Shown: in pieces, positions 36,901 to 48,900 of the stretch
How positions within the stretch are numbered: the first letter of the stretch is position 1
How the letters are laid out: every line of letters begins with the position of its first letter
Source: Rhodospirillales bacterium BBD 1991-14
Lineage (GTDB): Bacteria > Pseudomonadota > Alphaproteobacteria > Kiloniellales > Kiloniellaceae
Direction of reading: 5' to 3'
DNA: 57,142 bases
Assembly: GCA_001657395.1 (NCBI GenBank)
Contig: LYSY01000014.1
Location: forward strand, 1-57,142
The notes under the pieces: generated by a model
The model's input: only the letters and a program-made list of their open reading frames with translations
The model's database searches: none
Told to the model about the DNA's origin: nothing
Made by a program: the position numbers and the translations under genes

Positions 36901-39900
36901 ACGAACCCAAACTCACCGGGCGTCGCGGTCGCCTTGGCGACGTTGTTGTTCTCCGCCGTGGCCCCCTCGCCGGCGGCAAGCGCGCCGCCGGAGATGGTGT
37001 CGTCGCCAGACCCGGTGACGATGAAGTCGTTGCCGGCCCCGGCGCCGCTGAAGGCAAAGCCGAAGTCGATGCCCTCGCCGCCGTCGCTGGGCACACCCGA
37101 GGCCGTACCGCTGGCCTCGGCGGTGTTGTTCACCGTGGCGTCGCCGCCGGCCTCGTCAGAGGTCATGGCGTCACCGGCGATGAGGTTGCCGTTGACGAAC
37201 ACCGGCCCGCCTTCGCCACCGTCACCACCGCCTTCGCCACCATCGGCGATCAGCACAAGTCCGGTTGACTCGCTGACGATGACGTCGTTGCCGGCCGTCG
37301 CCATGGCGCTGCCTTCGCCGCCCTCGACCGCAACGTCGGCCGTGGCCTTGTTGTTGGCCTCGGCCACGCCGGCCACGCCGGAGGCCAGGGCGTCACCGGA
37401 AATGGTGTCGTTGCCCTCACCGCCTTCGATACCGGCGATCTCGTCGAGAACGTAGCCCAGGATGTTGCCGTACTCGCCGTAGCCGCCGACCCCGAAGAGC
37501 CCGCCGGCCGGTGCGCCGATGCCGTCGTCGCCGGCCGAAGCCGCCGCGAAGCCACCGGTGATGGAAACTTCGGCCGTGTTGTTGGCGGTCGCCTTGGCCG
37601 CGACGTCGTCGCCGCCCTCCACCGTCTCGGCATCGCCGGTCGCCAGCGCATCGCCGGCCACCAGGTTGTTGCCGTCGAAGAAGCCTTCGCCGCCGTCGCC
37701 CTCGTAGTCGATGACATCGCCACCGGCCACCGCGACGTTGATGCCGTACTCGGCCCCGCCCATCACGGAGGCGTGGTTGTTGTTGGTCGCCGTCTCGCCG
37801 TCGCCCGTGGTGAGCGTGCCGCCGGAGATGGTGTCGTTGCCGTCGCCGGCGAAGATCAGGTCGCTGCCTGCAACCGCCACCGTGGCATAGGCCGGCGCCG
37901 TCGGGTCGATGACCGCCGTGTTGGTGGTCTCCGCCGTGCCGTCCTCGCCCAGCGCCATGGCGTCACCGGCGATCAGATCGCCAGCGGCGCCTTCGCCGCC
38001 ATCACCGTGGCCTTCGCCGCCATCGGCGAATGCCTGCGCACCCTCACCGCCGTCGGCACCAGCGTTTCCGCTGATGATGACGTCGTTGCCGGCCGCGGCC
38101 AGGCTGCCGAAGGAGCCCTCGCCACCGTCGGAGCCGATCACCTCGGCGGTGTTGTTGGTGGTGGCATCCGCGTCGGCACCCGCCGCCAGCGAGCCGCCGG
38201 AGATTGTGTCGCTGGCATCGCCGGTGACGATGATGTCGTTGCCCGCCAGGGCGATACCGACACCGCCATCGATCATGTTGATGGTCGCCCTGTTGTCGAC
38301 GTCGGCGTTGCCGCCCGCGCCGTTGGACGAGAGGGCATCACCGGCCACCAGGTCGCCACCGTCGCCGTCGGCCTCGTAGCCGCCACCGTAGATGACGTCG
38401 TTGCCGGCCAGCGCCACTGCCGGGTTGAGCTCGTCGACCAGACCTTCGATGAAGCCGCCGAAGCCTTCTCCGCCGTCACCGAGATCCAGGAAGTTGATGT
38501 CGCCATCGCCGGTGCCGTTGACCGTGGCCGTGTTCTTGGCCTCGGCGGTGCCGCCGACACCGGTGGCCAGCGCGTCACCGGAGAGGGTGTCGTCGCCGTC
38601 CTCGCGGTTGTACATCAGGTCGTTGCCGGCAAGGGCTGCACCGACCGCGCCTTCCACGCCGCCTTCGCCGCCGTCCGTGCCGACCGTGGCATCGCTGTGG
38701 GCGACGGCGGAGCCGTTCTCACCGGTCGCCAGGGCTTCACCGGCCATGGTGTTGGAGCCTTCGTCGCCCAGCATGATGTCGTTGCCCGCCAGGGCCACGC
38801 CCGCACCTTCGCCGCCGTCAGAGACCACCGTGGCGTCGTTGTCCGCCTTGGCCTCCGCATCGGCGCCCTCGGACAGGGCCTCGCCCGCGGCCACGTCGTC
38901 GCCGCCGCCGAGATCGATGCGGTCGTTGCCCGCCAGGGCCGCGGCCAGACCGTCCCCACCCTGGGTCGCCGCGGCGGTGTTCTCCGCCGTGGCGTTGCCG
39001 TTGCGGGACAGAGCCTCACCGGACACCAGATCGACAGCCTCTCCACCGCCGGCGTCGGCATCGATCCAGTCGTTGCCGGCCGAGGCCGTGCCACCGGCGT
39101 TGGCCGCCGTGGCGTCGTTGTCGGCCTTGGCATCGCCATCAGCCAGGGTCTCACCGGCAATGACGTCGCTGCCTCCGCCGGTCTCGATGGCGTCATCGCC
39201 CGACGAAGCGAAGCCGAGGCCGGTGTCCGCTTGGTTGGTCGCCGTGGCCGTGCCGCCGGCACCCAGCGCCGCAGCATCACCCGCGACTTCGTTGGCGCCG
39301 TTGCCGACGTCGATGTCGTCGCTGCCGGCTTCGGCGGTGGAACTGGCCGAGGAGATATTGGTCGCCGTGGCCACACCGTAGTCGCCGGTCGCCAGAGCAT
39401 CACCCGACACATCATCGTCACCGTCTTCGGCCGAGATGTCGTCGCTGCCCGCCGTGGCCGTGGCCCCACCGGTCGCCGATGCCGTGTTGTCGGCGTCTGC
39501 GATGCCGTAGTCACCGGTGGCCAGGGCTTCGCCCGCCACCGTGTTGGCACCGTCGCCGGCCTCGATGGTGTCGGCACCGGACTCCGCGATGGAGCCAGCG
39601 TCAGCCGCCGTCGCCGTGTTGGTGGTGGAGGCCGTCACAGCCCCCGCCATCGCCAGCGCCACACCGGCCGCCAGCGCACCGCCGGAGATGGTGTCGTTTC
39701 CGTCGCCCGCTTCGATGCGATCGCTGCCGGCTTCGGCCTCGCCGTAGTCGGTAGCATTCGACTTGTTGAGGACCGTTGCGTTGCCACCGGCAACATTCGT
39801 GCTGCCGGCATCACCGGCCACCACGTTGTCCCCGCCACCGACGGTCATGCGATCGTTACCGGCATCGGCATCCGCTTCGAAGTCGTCAAACCCGCCGGCC

Positions 39901-42900
39901 GCCGTGGCGTCGTTGGTAACGGATGCCGTGCTGCCGCCGCCACCACTGGCCAGAGCATCGCCGGCTACCGTGTCGTTGCCGTCGCCGGCCTCGATCGAGT
40001 CCTTGCCCGCATCGGTTCCGCTCGAGTTGCCGAAGTCGTCCAGGTCACTGGCGGTGTTTATCACCGTCGCCGTGGCGCCGGAACCAAGCGCAGCCGAGTC
40101 GCCAGCGACCAGATTGTCGCCTCCACCCGCATAGATGCTGTCATCCCCGATGTCGGCGTTGTTGTTGACCCCCGCCTTGGTCGCGGTGGTGTTTGCGGTG
40201 TTGGTGGTGGACGCCGTGGCACCATTACCTGCCGTCAGCGCGTCACCCGCGATGGTGTCCTTGCCGTCACCGGCCTCGATCGTGTCCTTGCCTACATCGA
40301 TGTCGTCAGCGTCCGCACCAGTCCCGGTGTTGATGACCGTGGCATTGCCGCCGCCAACGTTGGACACCAACGCGTCGCCGGCCAGCAGGTTGTCGCCCTC
40401 GGCAGCCGCAATTGTGTCGTTGCCGACATCGACGGAGCCGTAGTCGCTGGCCAGACCGGTGTTGGTTGTCGCCGCCGTCGCGCCGGCCGCCGTGGTCATC
40501 GCACCGCCCGAGATGGTGTCGTGCCCGTCCGAGCTGTTGATGGTGTCGTTGCCCGCATCGGCGTCGGCACCGGAGCCGACGGCGTCGCCGTAGTTCAGCA
40601 CCGTGGCGTTGCCGCCGAGGCTGCCGGCATCGCCAGCGATGAGATCACCGGTGGTGCCCGCCGTTGCGTCGATGTCGTCCTCGCCGGCATCGGAATTGCC
40701 GCCTGTGGAGAACGCCTTGTTGTTGGCGACGGCATTGCCGCCGGCACCGGTTGCCAGGGCGTCACCCGCAACGGTGTCGGCGCCGTCGCCGATGTCGATA
40801 TCGTCGTTGCCCGCGCCGGCCGTACCGGTCGAACCCACCGTCGCCGTGTTGTCGGCCTGGGCCGTGGCTGCAGCACCGGCCGCCAGCGCACCGCCGGAGA
40901 TGGTGTCGTTGCCGTCGCCCGCGGTAATGCTGTCGTTACCGGCAGTCGCCGTACCCGTGTTGCCATCGGCCACTTCTGCGGTGTTGGTCACCGTCGCGTC
41001 GCCGCCGGCCACGTCCGTGGTTGCGGCATCGCCGGCAACCACATCGCCCAGGGCATCGGCGTCGGTCACGATCTTGTCGTTGCCCGCCTGGGCTTCGCCG
41101 TCGCTCTCGACCTTCGCCTTGTTCTCCACGCTCGCCGTGCTGTTCGCGCCGGTTGCCAGAGCGTCGCCGGCAACCACATCCGCGCCAGTGCCGCTGTTGA
41201 TGTCGTCGTTGCCCGCCTGCGCCTTGCCGCTGAAGGCATTGCCGAAGCGCGCCAGGGCGTCGTTGACGATCCCGGCCACCGCCGCGACGCCGGCCGCCAG
41301 CGCACCGCCGGAGACAACGTCGTTGCTGTTGCCGCTGCGGATCCGGTCGTTGCCGGCCTTGGACTGCCCGCCGCCGATGATCGCGGTGTTGTTGACCGTG
41401 GCCGTGGCACCGTCGCCGAAGGCCGCTGCATCGCCGCCGACCTCGTCGGCACCCGACTGGGTGATGAGGTTGTCACCACCCGCCGTGCCGCCGGCCTGAG
41501 CCATATTGTTGGCCGTGGCCACCGCGCCGGTCGGCGCAGCGGCCAGCGCATCGCCGGCCACCTTGTCGGCGCCGCCGCCGGAGCGGATCTCGTCGCCGCC
41601 GGCAACCGAACCGCCGCCGAGGGCGTCGTTGGTGGTGGTGGCATTTGCGCCGGTCACACCGCTGGCAAGGGCACCGCCCGAAAGCGTGTCGCTGCCGGAG
41701 CCTGTGGTGATCTTGTCGTTGCCCGCAACGCCACCGTCGTCCGCATCATTCTTGACCACCGCATCGGCCACGCCGCCGGAGCTCTCGCCCGCATCGCCGG
41801 CGAAGAGGTTGCCGCCGTTGCCCGCAGTGATGGTGTCGTCGCCCGCCTTGGAGCCGGCCCCGGCCGCCGTGTTGTTGGCCGTGGCCGTGGAGCCGCCCAT
41901 GGTTTCCACCGTCCAGGCGTTGCCGCCGCCCTCGTTGGCGCCGCCGCCGGCGTTGACCAGGTTGTTGCCGACGGTCCCGCTATTGGTGGCGTTGTTGTTG
42001 GCCGTGGCCGAGACATTGTCGGCCTTGGCCAGGGCGTCACCCGCGATGGTGTCGTTGCCGTCACCCGTGGTGATCACGTCGCTGCCGGCCGAAGCACCCG
42101 CAGCATTGGCCGAGTTGTTGGATTCCGCCGTCGCGGTGCCAGCCGCCGCTGTTGCGATGGCCATGGCGTCGCCAGCCACCAGGTTGTGGCCGCCGGCCGA
42201 GGTGATGGTGTCGTTGCCGGCCGTCGTCGAGTCATTGATGGCAGAGTTGGACTGGGACGCTTCGGCCCGGTTGCCGCCGATGGCCTGGGCACCGCCGGAG
42301 ATCTCGTCGTTGCCGGTCCCTGTGGTGATGGAGTCGTTGCCCGCCCGCGCAGCGTCGTTGATTGCCGTATTGCTCCCGAAAGCCGAACCGTAGTCGCCGG
42401 AGAGCGCCTGAGCATCGCCGGCAACCTTGTTGTTGCCGCCACCGGCATTGATCATGTCGTCGCCGGCCGTCGCGGACTCGTTGATTCCCTGGTTGAGCTG
42501 ATTGGCGATGGCGCGGTTGTCACCATCGGCCTGGGCGCCGCCGGACACCACATCATTCCCACCGCCGGTGGTGATGGAGTCGTTGCCGGCCTCGGCAGCA
42601 TCGTTGATCGCCTGGTTGAAGCCGTTGGCAAAACCGTAGTCCCCGGAGATCGCCTGGACGTCGCCGGCCACCTGGTTGTTGCCGCCGCCTGCGTTGATGA
42701 CGTCATTGCCCGCCATCGCGCCATCATTGATCGCCTGGTTGAACTGATTGGCCAGGGCATTCACCGCGGCGATGGCCTGGGAACCGCCGGAGACGGTGTC
42801 GTTGTCGTCGCCGGAGGTGATGGAGTCGTTGCCGGCAAAGTTGTCGCCAATGGCTTGGTTGAAGCCATCAGCGTCGGCATCGGCGCTCGTGCTGATCGCC

Positions 42901-45900
42901 TGGGCCTCGCCGGCCAGGGTGTTCTCGCCGCCGTCGGCATTGATGGTGTCGTTGCCGGCCCGGTTGCCGAAGCCGTTCCCGGAGAAGCCAGGGTACGCGA
43001 AATTGTCGGCATCAGCCGTGGCATTGCCGTCGGAGATCGCCTGGGCGTCACCGGCGATGCGGTCGGCTCCTTCCCAGGCCTCGACCCAGTCGTTGCCCGC
43101 CGCGTTGCCTTCGCCGCCGTCGGCGGTGTTGGTGGACGTCGCATCCGAGACCGCGCCCGCCGCGAGGCCGATGGCCTGGGCGTCGCCGGCGACGGTGTTG
43201 TCGCCGCCGGCCGCGTAGATGGTGTCGTTGCCGGCCCGGTTGAAGACGCCGCCGCCCTCACCGCCGTCGGCCAGGTTGGTCTGGGTCGCCGTCGCGGAGA
43301 CCGCGCCGCCAGCCTGGGCACCGCCGGAGATGATGTCGCCGGCGCCTTCGCCACCGTCGGTGGTCTCGATGTAGTCGTTGCCGGCCTCGTTGTAGTTGTC
43401 GAAGCTGCCCTCGCCGCCATCACCGGCCGTGTTGGTACCGGTGGCGATGGCATCGCCACCGAAGGACAGCGCATGGGCGTCCCCGGCGATGATGTCGGCG
43501 CCGCCGAAGGCATAGATTTCGTCATTGCCCGCGTCGGCGGAGTTTCCGGTGGCCAGATTGTCGGCTGTCGCCTCGGCACGACCCGCGGCCCGCGCCTGGC
43601 TGTCGCCGCCGATGATCTCGCTGTCGTTGCCGCCGACGATGGAGTCGTCGCCGGCCTCGCCGCCGTTGTAGGCGGTGTTGTCGGCGTCCGCATCGGCGGT
43701 GCCGTACTCGCTCACCGCCATGGCGTCACCGGCCATGGCATTGGCGCCCTCGGCCCCGTCGATGGTGTCGTTGCCGGCCCGGCCGCCCTGGCCCTCAAGC
43801 CCGGCATCGTTGTTGCTGATCGCCAGAGCAGAGTCGTTCACCGAGCGCGCCATGGCGTCGCCCGCCACCTCATCGCCGTAGTCGCCGTTGGTACCGGCAT
43901 CGGCCTCGATCGAGTCGTTGCCGGCCGAACCACCGAACTCGGCGATATTGTGCTGGTCGGCAATGGCCGCACCGGCCGCCGTCGCCAGGGCGCCGCCGGA
44001 AATGGTGTCGTTGCCCTCGCCGGAGGTGATGTCGTCGTCACCGGCCGAACCGCTGCCGTAGGCTTTGTTGTCGCCGTAGGCCGTGGCCGTGTTGCCCTTG
44101 GCCATGGAGTCGCCGGCGACGAGGTCGCCGTCGGTCTCGAAGCCGCCGGTGGAGATGTCGTCGTTACCGGCCTCGCCGCCACCCACGGTGGCGGTGTTGT
44201 TGGCGTTGGACTGGGCGTGCCCGTTGACGGACTCCGCCTGTGCATCGCCCGCAACCACGTCGTCGCCGCTCGCCGAAGCGTCCGCGGTGATGTCGTCATT
44301 GCCCGCCACACCGCCGTTCAGGGCGTTGTTGTTGGTGGTCGCAGTAGCCGAGCCGTCCGTGGAGAAGGCCCGCGTGCCGCCGGAGATGGTGTCGCTGTCG
44401 TCGCCGGCATCGATGGCATCGTTGCCCGCTCCGGAGCCCGCACCATCGGCCGTGTTGTCGGCCACCGCGTTGGCATTGCCGCTGGCGCTGATCGCCAGGG
44501 CATCGCCGGCCGCCCGGTTGTTGCCCTCGCCGACATCGATGTCGTCGTTGCCGGCCGAACCGCCGTCACCCGCCGTATTATCGGTGTAGGCAAGAGCATT
44601 GTCGCTCACGCTCTTGGCCAGCGAGCCGCCGGAGACGGTGTCGTTGTCATCGCCGGTGGTGATGTCGTCGTCACCGGCCACCGCGCCGTCCCCGTAAGCC
44701 TGGTTGTAGGTGAAAGCCTCCGCGCCGTCAGCCTGAGCCAGCGAGTCACCGGCCACCAGATTGCTGCCGTCGCCGGCATCGATCACGTCGCTGCCGGCAA
44801 CGCCGTAGTCGCTGCCGCCTTCACCGCCGTCGCCGACGGTGTTGTAGGTGTAACCCTCGGCGAAGCCGCCGTCGTCGCTGGCGACCGCAGCCGTGTCGCC
44901 GGCCACCAGATCGTTGCCCGCACCTTCGCCGCCATCGGCGTCGGAGGTGATGTCATCGTTGCCCGCAGAGCCGCCGTTGGAGGCCTCGTTGTCAGTGCTG
45001 CCGTAGGCGTCGCTGTCGCCGAACGCAAAGGAGCCGCCGGCGATGGAGTCGTTGCCGTTGCCGGAGACGATGGTGTCGTCGCCCGCGGAAGACCCGTAAT
45101 CCGTCGCGGTGTTCTCTGTGAAGGCATCGGCGCTATTGGCGATATCGAGCGCGTCACCGGCGCCCAGGTTGTCGCCGCTGCCGGCATCGATGTTGTCGCT
45201 GCCGGCCGTGCCGTTGGAGGTCGCCGTGTTGAAGGCGAAAGCCGTCGCGCCTTCGCCGCCATCACCCAGCTCGATCGCCAGGGAGTCGCCGGAGAACCTG
45301 TCGTTCCCGTCACCGGTGTCGATCTCGTCGTTGCCGGCCGAACCGTAGTCGCCGGCCTCGTTGGTGGTCACCGCCAGGGCAGACTCCACCCCCCGGGCCA
45401 GCGAGCCGCCGGCCACGGTGTCGTTGCCGTCGCCGGCATCGATCGTGTCATCGCCGGCCACCGCGCCGTAACCGTAGGCGTGGTTGGTTGTGAAGCCCTC
45501 GGCGCCATCGGCCTTCGCCAGCGAATCGCCGGCCACCATGTCGTTCGCGCCGCCGGAGTCGATCAGATCGCTGCCGGCCGTGCCGTAGTCGCTGACGCCT
45601 TCGCCGCCATCACCGACGGTGTTCTCGGTCTCAGCCACCGCGAAGCCGCCCTCGTCATCGGCGATCGAGCCGCTGTCGCCGGCAATCACGTCGTTCCCGA
45701 AGGTCTCGCCATAGGGTCCGGTGGAGATCAGCAGGCCCTGGCCGTACTCGCTGGGAATCGGCTCGTTCTGGCCGATATCGCCCACGGTTTCGGCCAGGCC
45801 GCCGGAGATGGTTTCCCAGTTGTCCAGGTTGGAGAAGTCGTCCTCGAAGACCGTGGTGGAGCCTTCGTCGCGGGTGATCGCCAGATCGTCGATCAGCAGA

Positions 45901-48900
45901 CCCGCGTCAACGGCGGTATCACCTTCGTTCATGACGCCGAAGCCGATCTCCATCGTCCCGCCGGAGGTGAAGGTGCCCTCGAAGGTCAGATAACCCGACT
46001 CTTCATCGAAAGAGATGGTGATGTTGCCAAACACGGCGCTGGCCGACGTCGGGTTGTTGGCCTCGCCGACGTTGGAGAGACGGATCGCCTCGCCGTTGAT
46101 TACGATGAAACCGAAGTCCTGGAACGAGACCGCGCCGCTGCCGCCCTCGCCGTCGAGGAAGTTGTACTTGACCGTCAGGGTGTCGCCGGCTTCGACCTCC
46201 ACCTCGGTCTTGATGGCCGAGCCGTCGGTCGGATTCTCGACGCCGTTGCTGTCGTCGCCGTCGTCGGCCACGGCATCCAGTGCGCCGGCCTCAAGACCGA
46301 AGAAGCTCTCGATCTCTTCCTGGCTGGCACCATCACCGGAGCCCTCAAAGGACGGCTCGACGTCGGAGTTGATCACGTCGTTGCCGGCCGAGCCGCCGTC
46401 GGAAGCCTCGTTGAAGGTATCGGCGTCGGCTTCGTTCTGGCCGTAGGCCATGGTGTCGCCGGCGATGGAGTCGTCGCCGCCGTCGGCGTCGATGGAATCA
46501 TCGCCCGCCTTGGAGCCCTCGTCCTCGGCGTAGTTGTTGGTCTCGGCGTGGGCGTAGTTCGCCACCTCGGCCGCATCGCCGGCACCCAGATTGTCGCCCT
46601 GGCCCGCGTCGATGTCGTCGTTGCCGGCTAGGCCCTCATCCTCGGCATAGTTGTCCGTGTAGGCGGAGCTCTCGCCGGGACCGTCGTCGGTCTCGATGGT
46701 CAGCGAACCGCCGGAGAAGGTGTCGCTGCCGTCGCCTGTGTCGATCTCGTCATTGCCGGCCATGGCGCCGCCATAGGCCTCGTTTTCAGTGATCGACAGG
46801 CCGTATTCGCCGGCATAGGCCAGCGCGTCGCCGGCCACGTAGTCGTTGCCGTCACCGGAATCGATCTCGTCGTTACCGGCATAGCCGTACTCGCCATAGG
46901 CGCTGTTGGCCGCGAAGCCCTCCGCGCCCTCACCGACCGCGGCCGCATCACCGCCAATGGTGTCGTTGCCGCCCTCGGCACCGTCCAGATTGTCACCGGT
47001 GATGGTGTCGTTGCCGGCCGCGGCCACGCCCTCGCCGCCATCGGCGAAATTGCCCGCATAGGCCGAGGCGAAGCTGCCATTGCCGTAGTTGCCCTGGCCG
47101 GCATAGGCCATGGCATCGCCGCCGATCAGGTCGCTGCCGTAGCCGCCGACGATCTCGTCGTTGCCGGCCTGCGCACTGGAGCCGTATTCGTAAGTACCGG
47201 CGGCCTCGTTGAGAGCACCGGCGAAGGCGAAGTTGCTGCCCTCGCCGCCCTCGGCGATGGCCGCGGCATCGCCGCCGATCATGTCGTTGGACCCGCCGGA
47301 GCCTTCGGCCCCTTCGCCGTCGCCGTCGAGCCCGTTGGCGCCGTCGCCGTAGATCGTATCGTTGCCCGCAGAGGCCGGGCGTGCGCCCTCGCCGCCGTCA
47401 CTGTAACCGTCGAAGGCCGCGTTCTCGGAGAAGGCAAAGGCGTTGTTCGCGATGAACGCGCCCTGGGCAATCGCCAGCGCATCGCCGCCAATCTTGTCGC
47501 TGCCGTCGCCGCCATAGATCTCGTCATCGCCGACAGGGGCGTCGGACTCGCCGTAGATGGCGTAGTTCAGGGCCACGCCCTCGGCGCCCTCGAAGGGCGA
47601 AGCGCCTTCGCCGCCGTCGCTGCGCGAGATCGCGGTGGCATCGCCGCCGATGGAATCGTTGCCTTCGCCGCCGTAGATCTTGTCGTTGGCGAAACCGCTG
47701 TCCTCGTTGCCGAAGCCGTCTTCCGGGCGCTTGTAGCTGTCGTCGGAATAGGAGAAGGCAAAGGCGCCTTCCGAGCCCTCGGCCAGCGCGTCGCCGGAGA
47801 TCATGTCGTCGCCGGCACCGCCGTCAATGGTGTCGTTGCCGCCCAGGATGGCGACCGCTGCACCGTACTCACCGGTACCGATGAAGTTGGTGATCACCGG
47901 ACCGCCTTCGCCGCCGTCACCTTCGGAGCCTTCAATAACGGCATTGAGGTTGTTCAGCGCGTCACCGGCGATGACATCATCGCCGGCGTGGTTCTCGTCG
48001 TCCTCCGGAAGGCCGCCGATCTCGTCGGAGCCGTCGCCGAAGATCTGATCGTCTCCGGTACCGCCGTCCATGGAGTCGTTGCCCTGGCCGCCGATCATGT
48101 AGTCGCCGCCGGAGCCGCCGTACATCTCGTCGTCACCGGCCTCGCCGAACAGGAAGTCGTTGTGATCGTTGAACAGCGGCTTCTGGGTCAGCCCTGCCGC
48201 GCCCTCGGCGCCTTCGCCGTAGCTGCCACCGCCATAGAAGTTGTCGAGCAGCTCGTCGAACTGCTTCAGAACCTTCTCGGCCTGCTCGATGTAATCCTCT
48301 TCGGAACCGCCATAGAGGGAGTCATTGCCCTCGGCGCCCAGCAGGAAGTCGGGGCCGCCCCGGCCCTCAAGCTGCTCGCCTTCGGTGTCGGTGGCCTGGA
48401 TGAAGTTCTGGCCGGCCAGCGGATCGGGATTGTCCTGGCCCGGGTTGAGGTCGTCGTTCAGCGGATCCCAGGGGTTCTCGTCGACACCGACGTGCTGGAA
48501 CGCCAGGGACTCATAGTCAAAGTCATCGGACAGCTCGATCTCGGTATCGGGAATCTCCGTCCCGGTTGCCGGATCGACCTGGAACATCCGGTTGTTCGCC
48601 TCGTCGATCGCCCAGAGGCGGCCGAAGGCGTCGAAGGACAGGCCGTACTCGTTGTCGCTGTCGGAACCGCCGCCGATATCGCCGGGGAGCACCACGACAT
48701 CGCCGGTGCTGATGGTGATCTGCACCAGCCTGACGGAGCCGTCTTCGGTGTCGTCATCGCCCAGAGCATAGAGGATGTCCGGGTCGTTCGGGTCTGCCAC
48801 AAGGCTCGAGAAGTCGAGGCCGCTGTTGGCCTCGGTCGTGCTGTCGGTGATCAGGCTCAGGCTGAAGGTGCCGTTGTCGTTGAAGGTAACCTCATAGACG

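Larger units (their letters stand above)
34500..47985 (-). repeat. Main repeat array of the giant adhesin (~100 units of ~40 residues)
   Basis: Each unit follows AG[ND]D-x-I-xx-GDG-x-[ND][DN]-xxx-[AS]G[DG]-[AST]-[LM]A, then a variable stretch and N-x-A. Two kinds tend to alternate: GNDTISGGALA (Asp kept, RTX-like) and GxNxVAGDALA (Asp replaced by Asn). The motif DGGEG is scattered through it, about 27 times by eye in the whole protein. Unit number is estimated from length, not counted exactly. Confidence 0.85.

Noticed and set aside
33759-37268. Long plus-strand frame (1169 codons) antisense to the C-terminal part of the giant adhesin
   Set aside because: Same shadow effect; it also runs across the adhesin terminator and stop codon.
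37773-46631. Very long plus-strand open frame (2952 codons) antisense to the giant adhesin
   Set aside because: It mirrors the repeat array and stays open because of the strong codon bias and rare stop complements in repetitive GC-rich DNA. It has no domain, no ribosome binding site logic and Val/Ala/Gly/Asp-only composition. The minus-strand frame has clear domains.
29520-47985. CRISPR-like repeat arrays in the adhesin genes
   Set aside because: Periodicity is at protein level (~120 bp), units diverge in DNA, lie inside open frames, and no spacers or cas genes exist.
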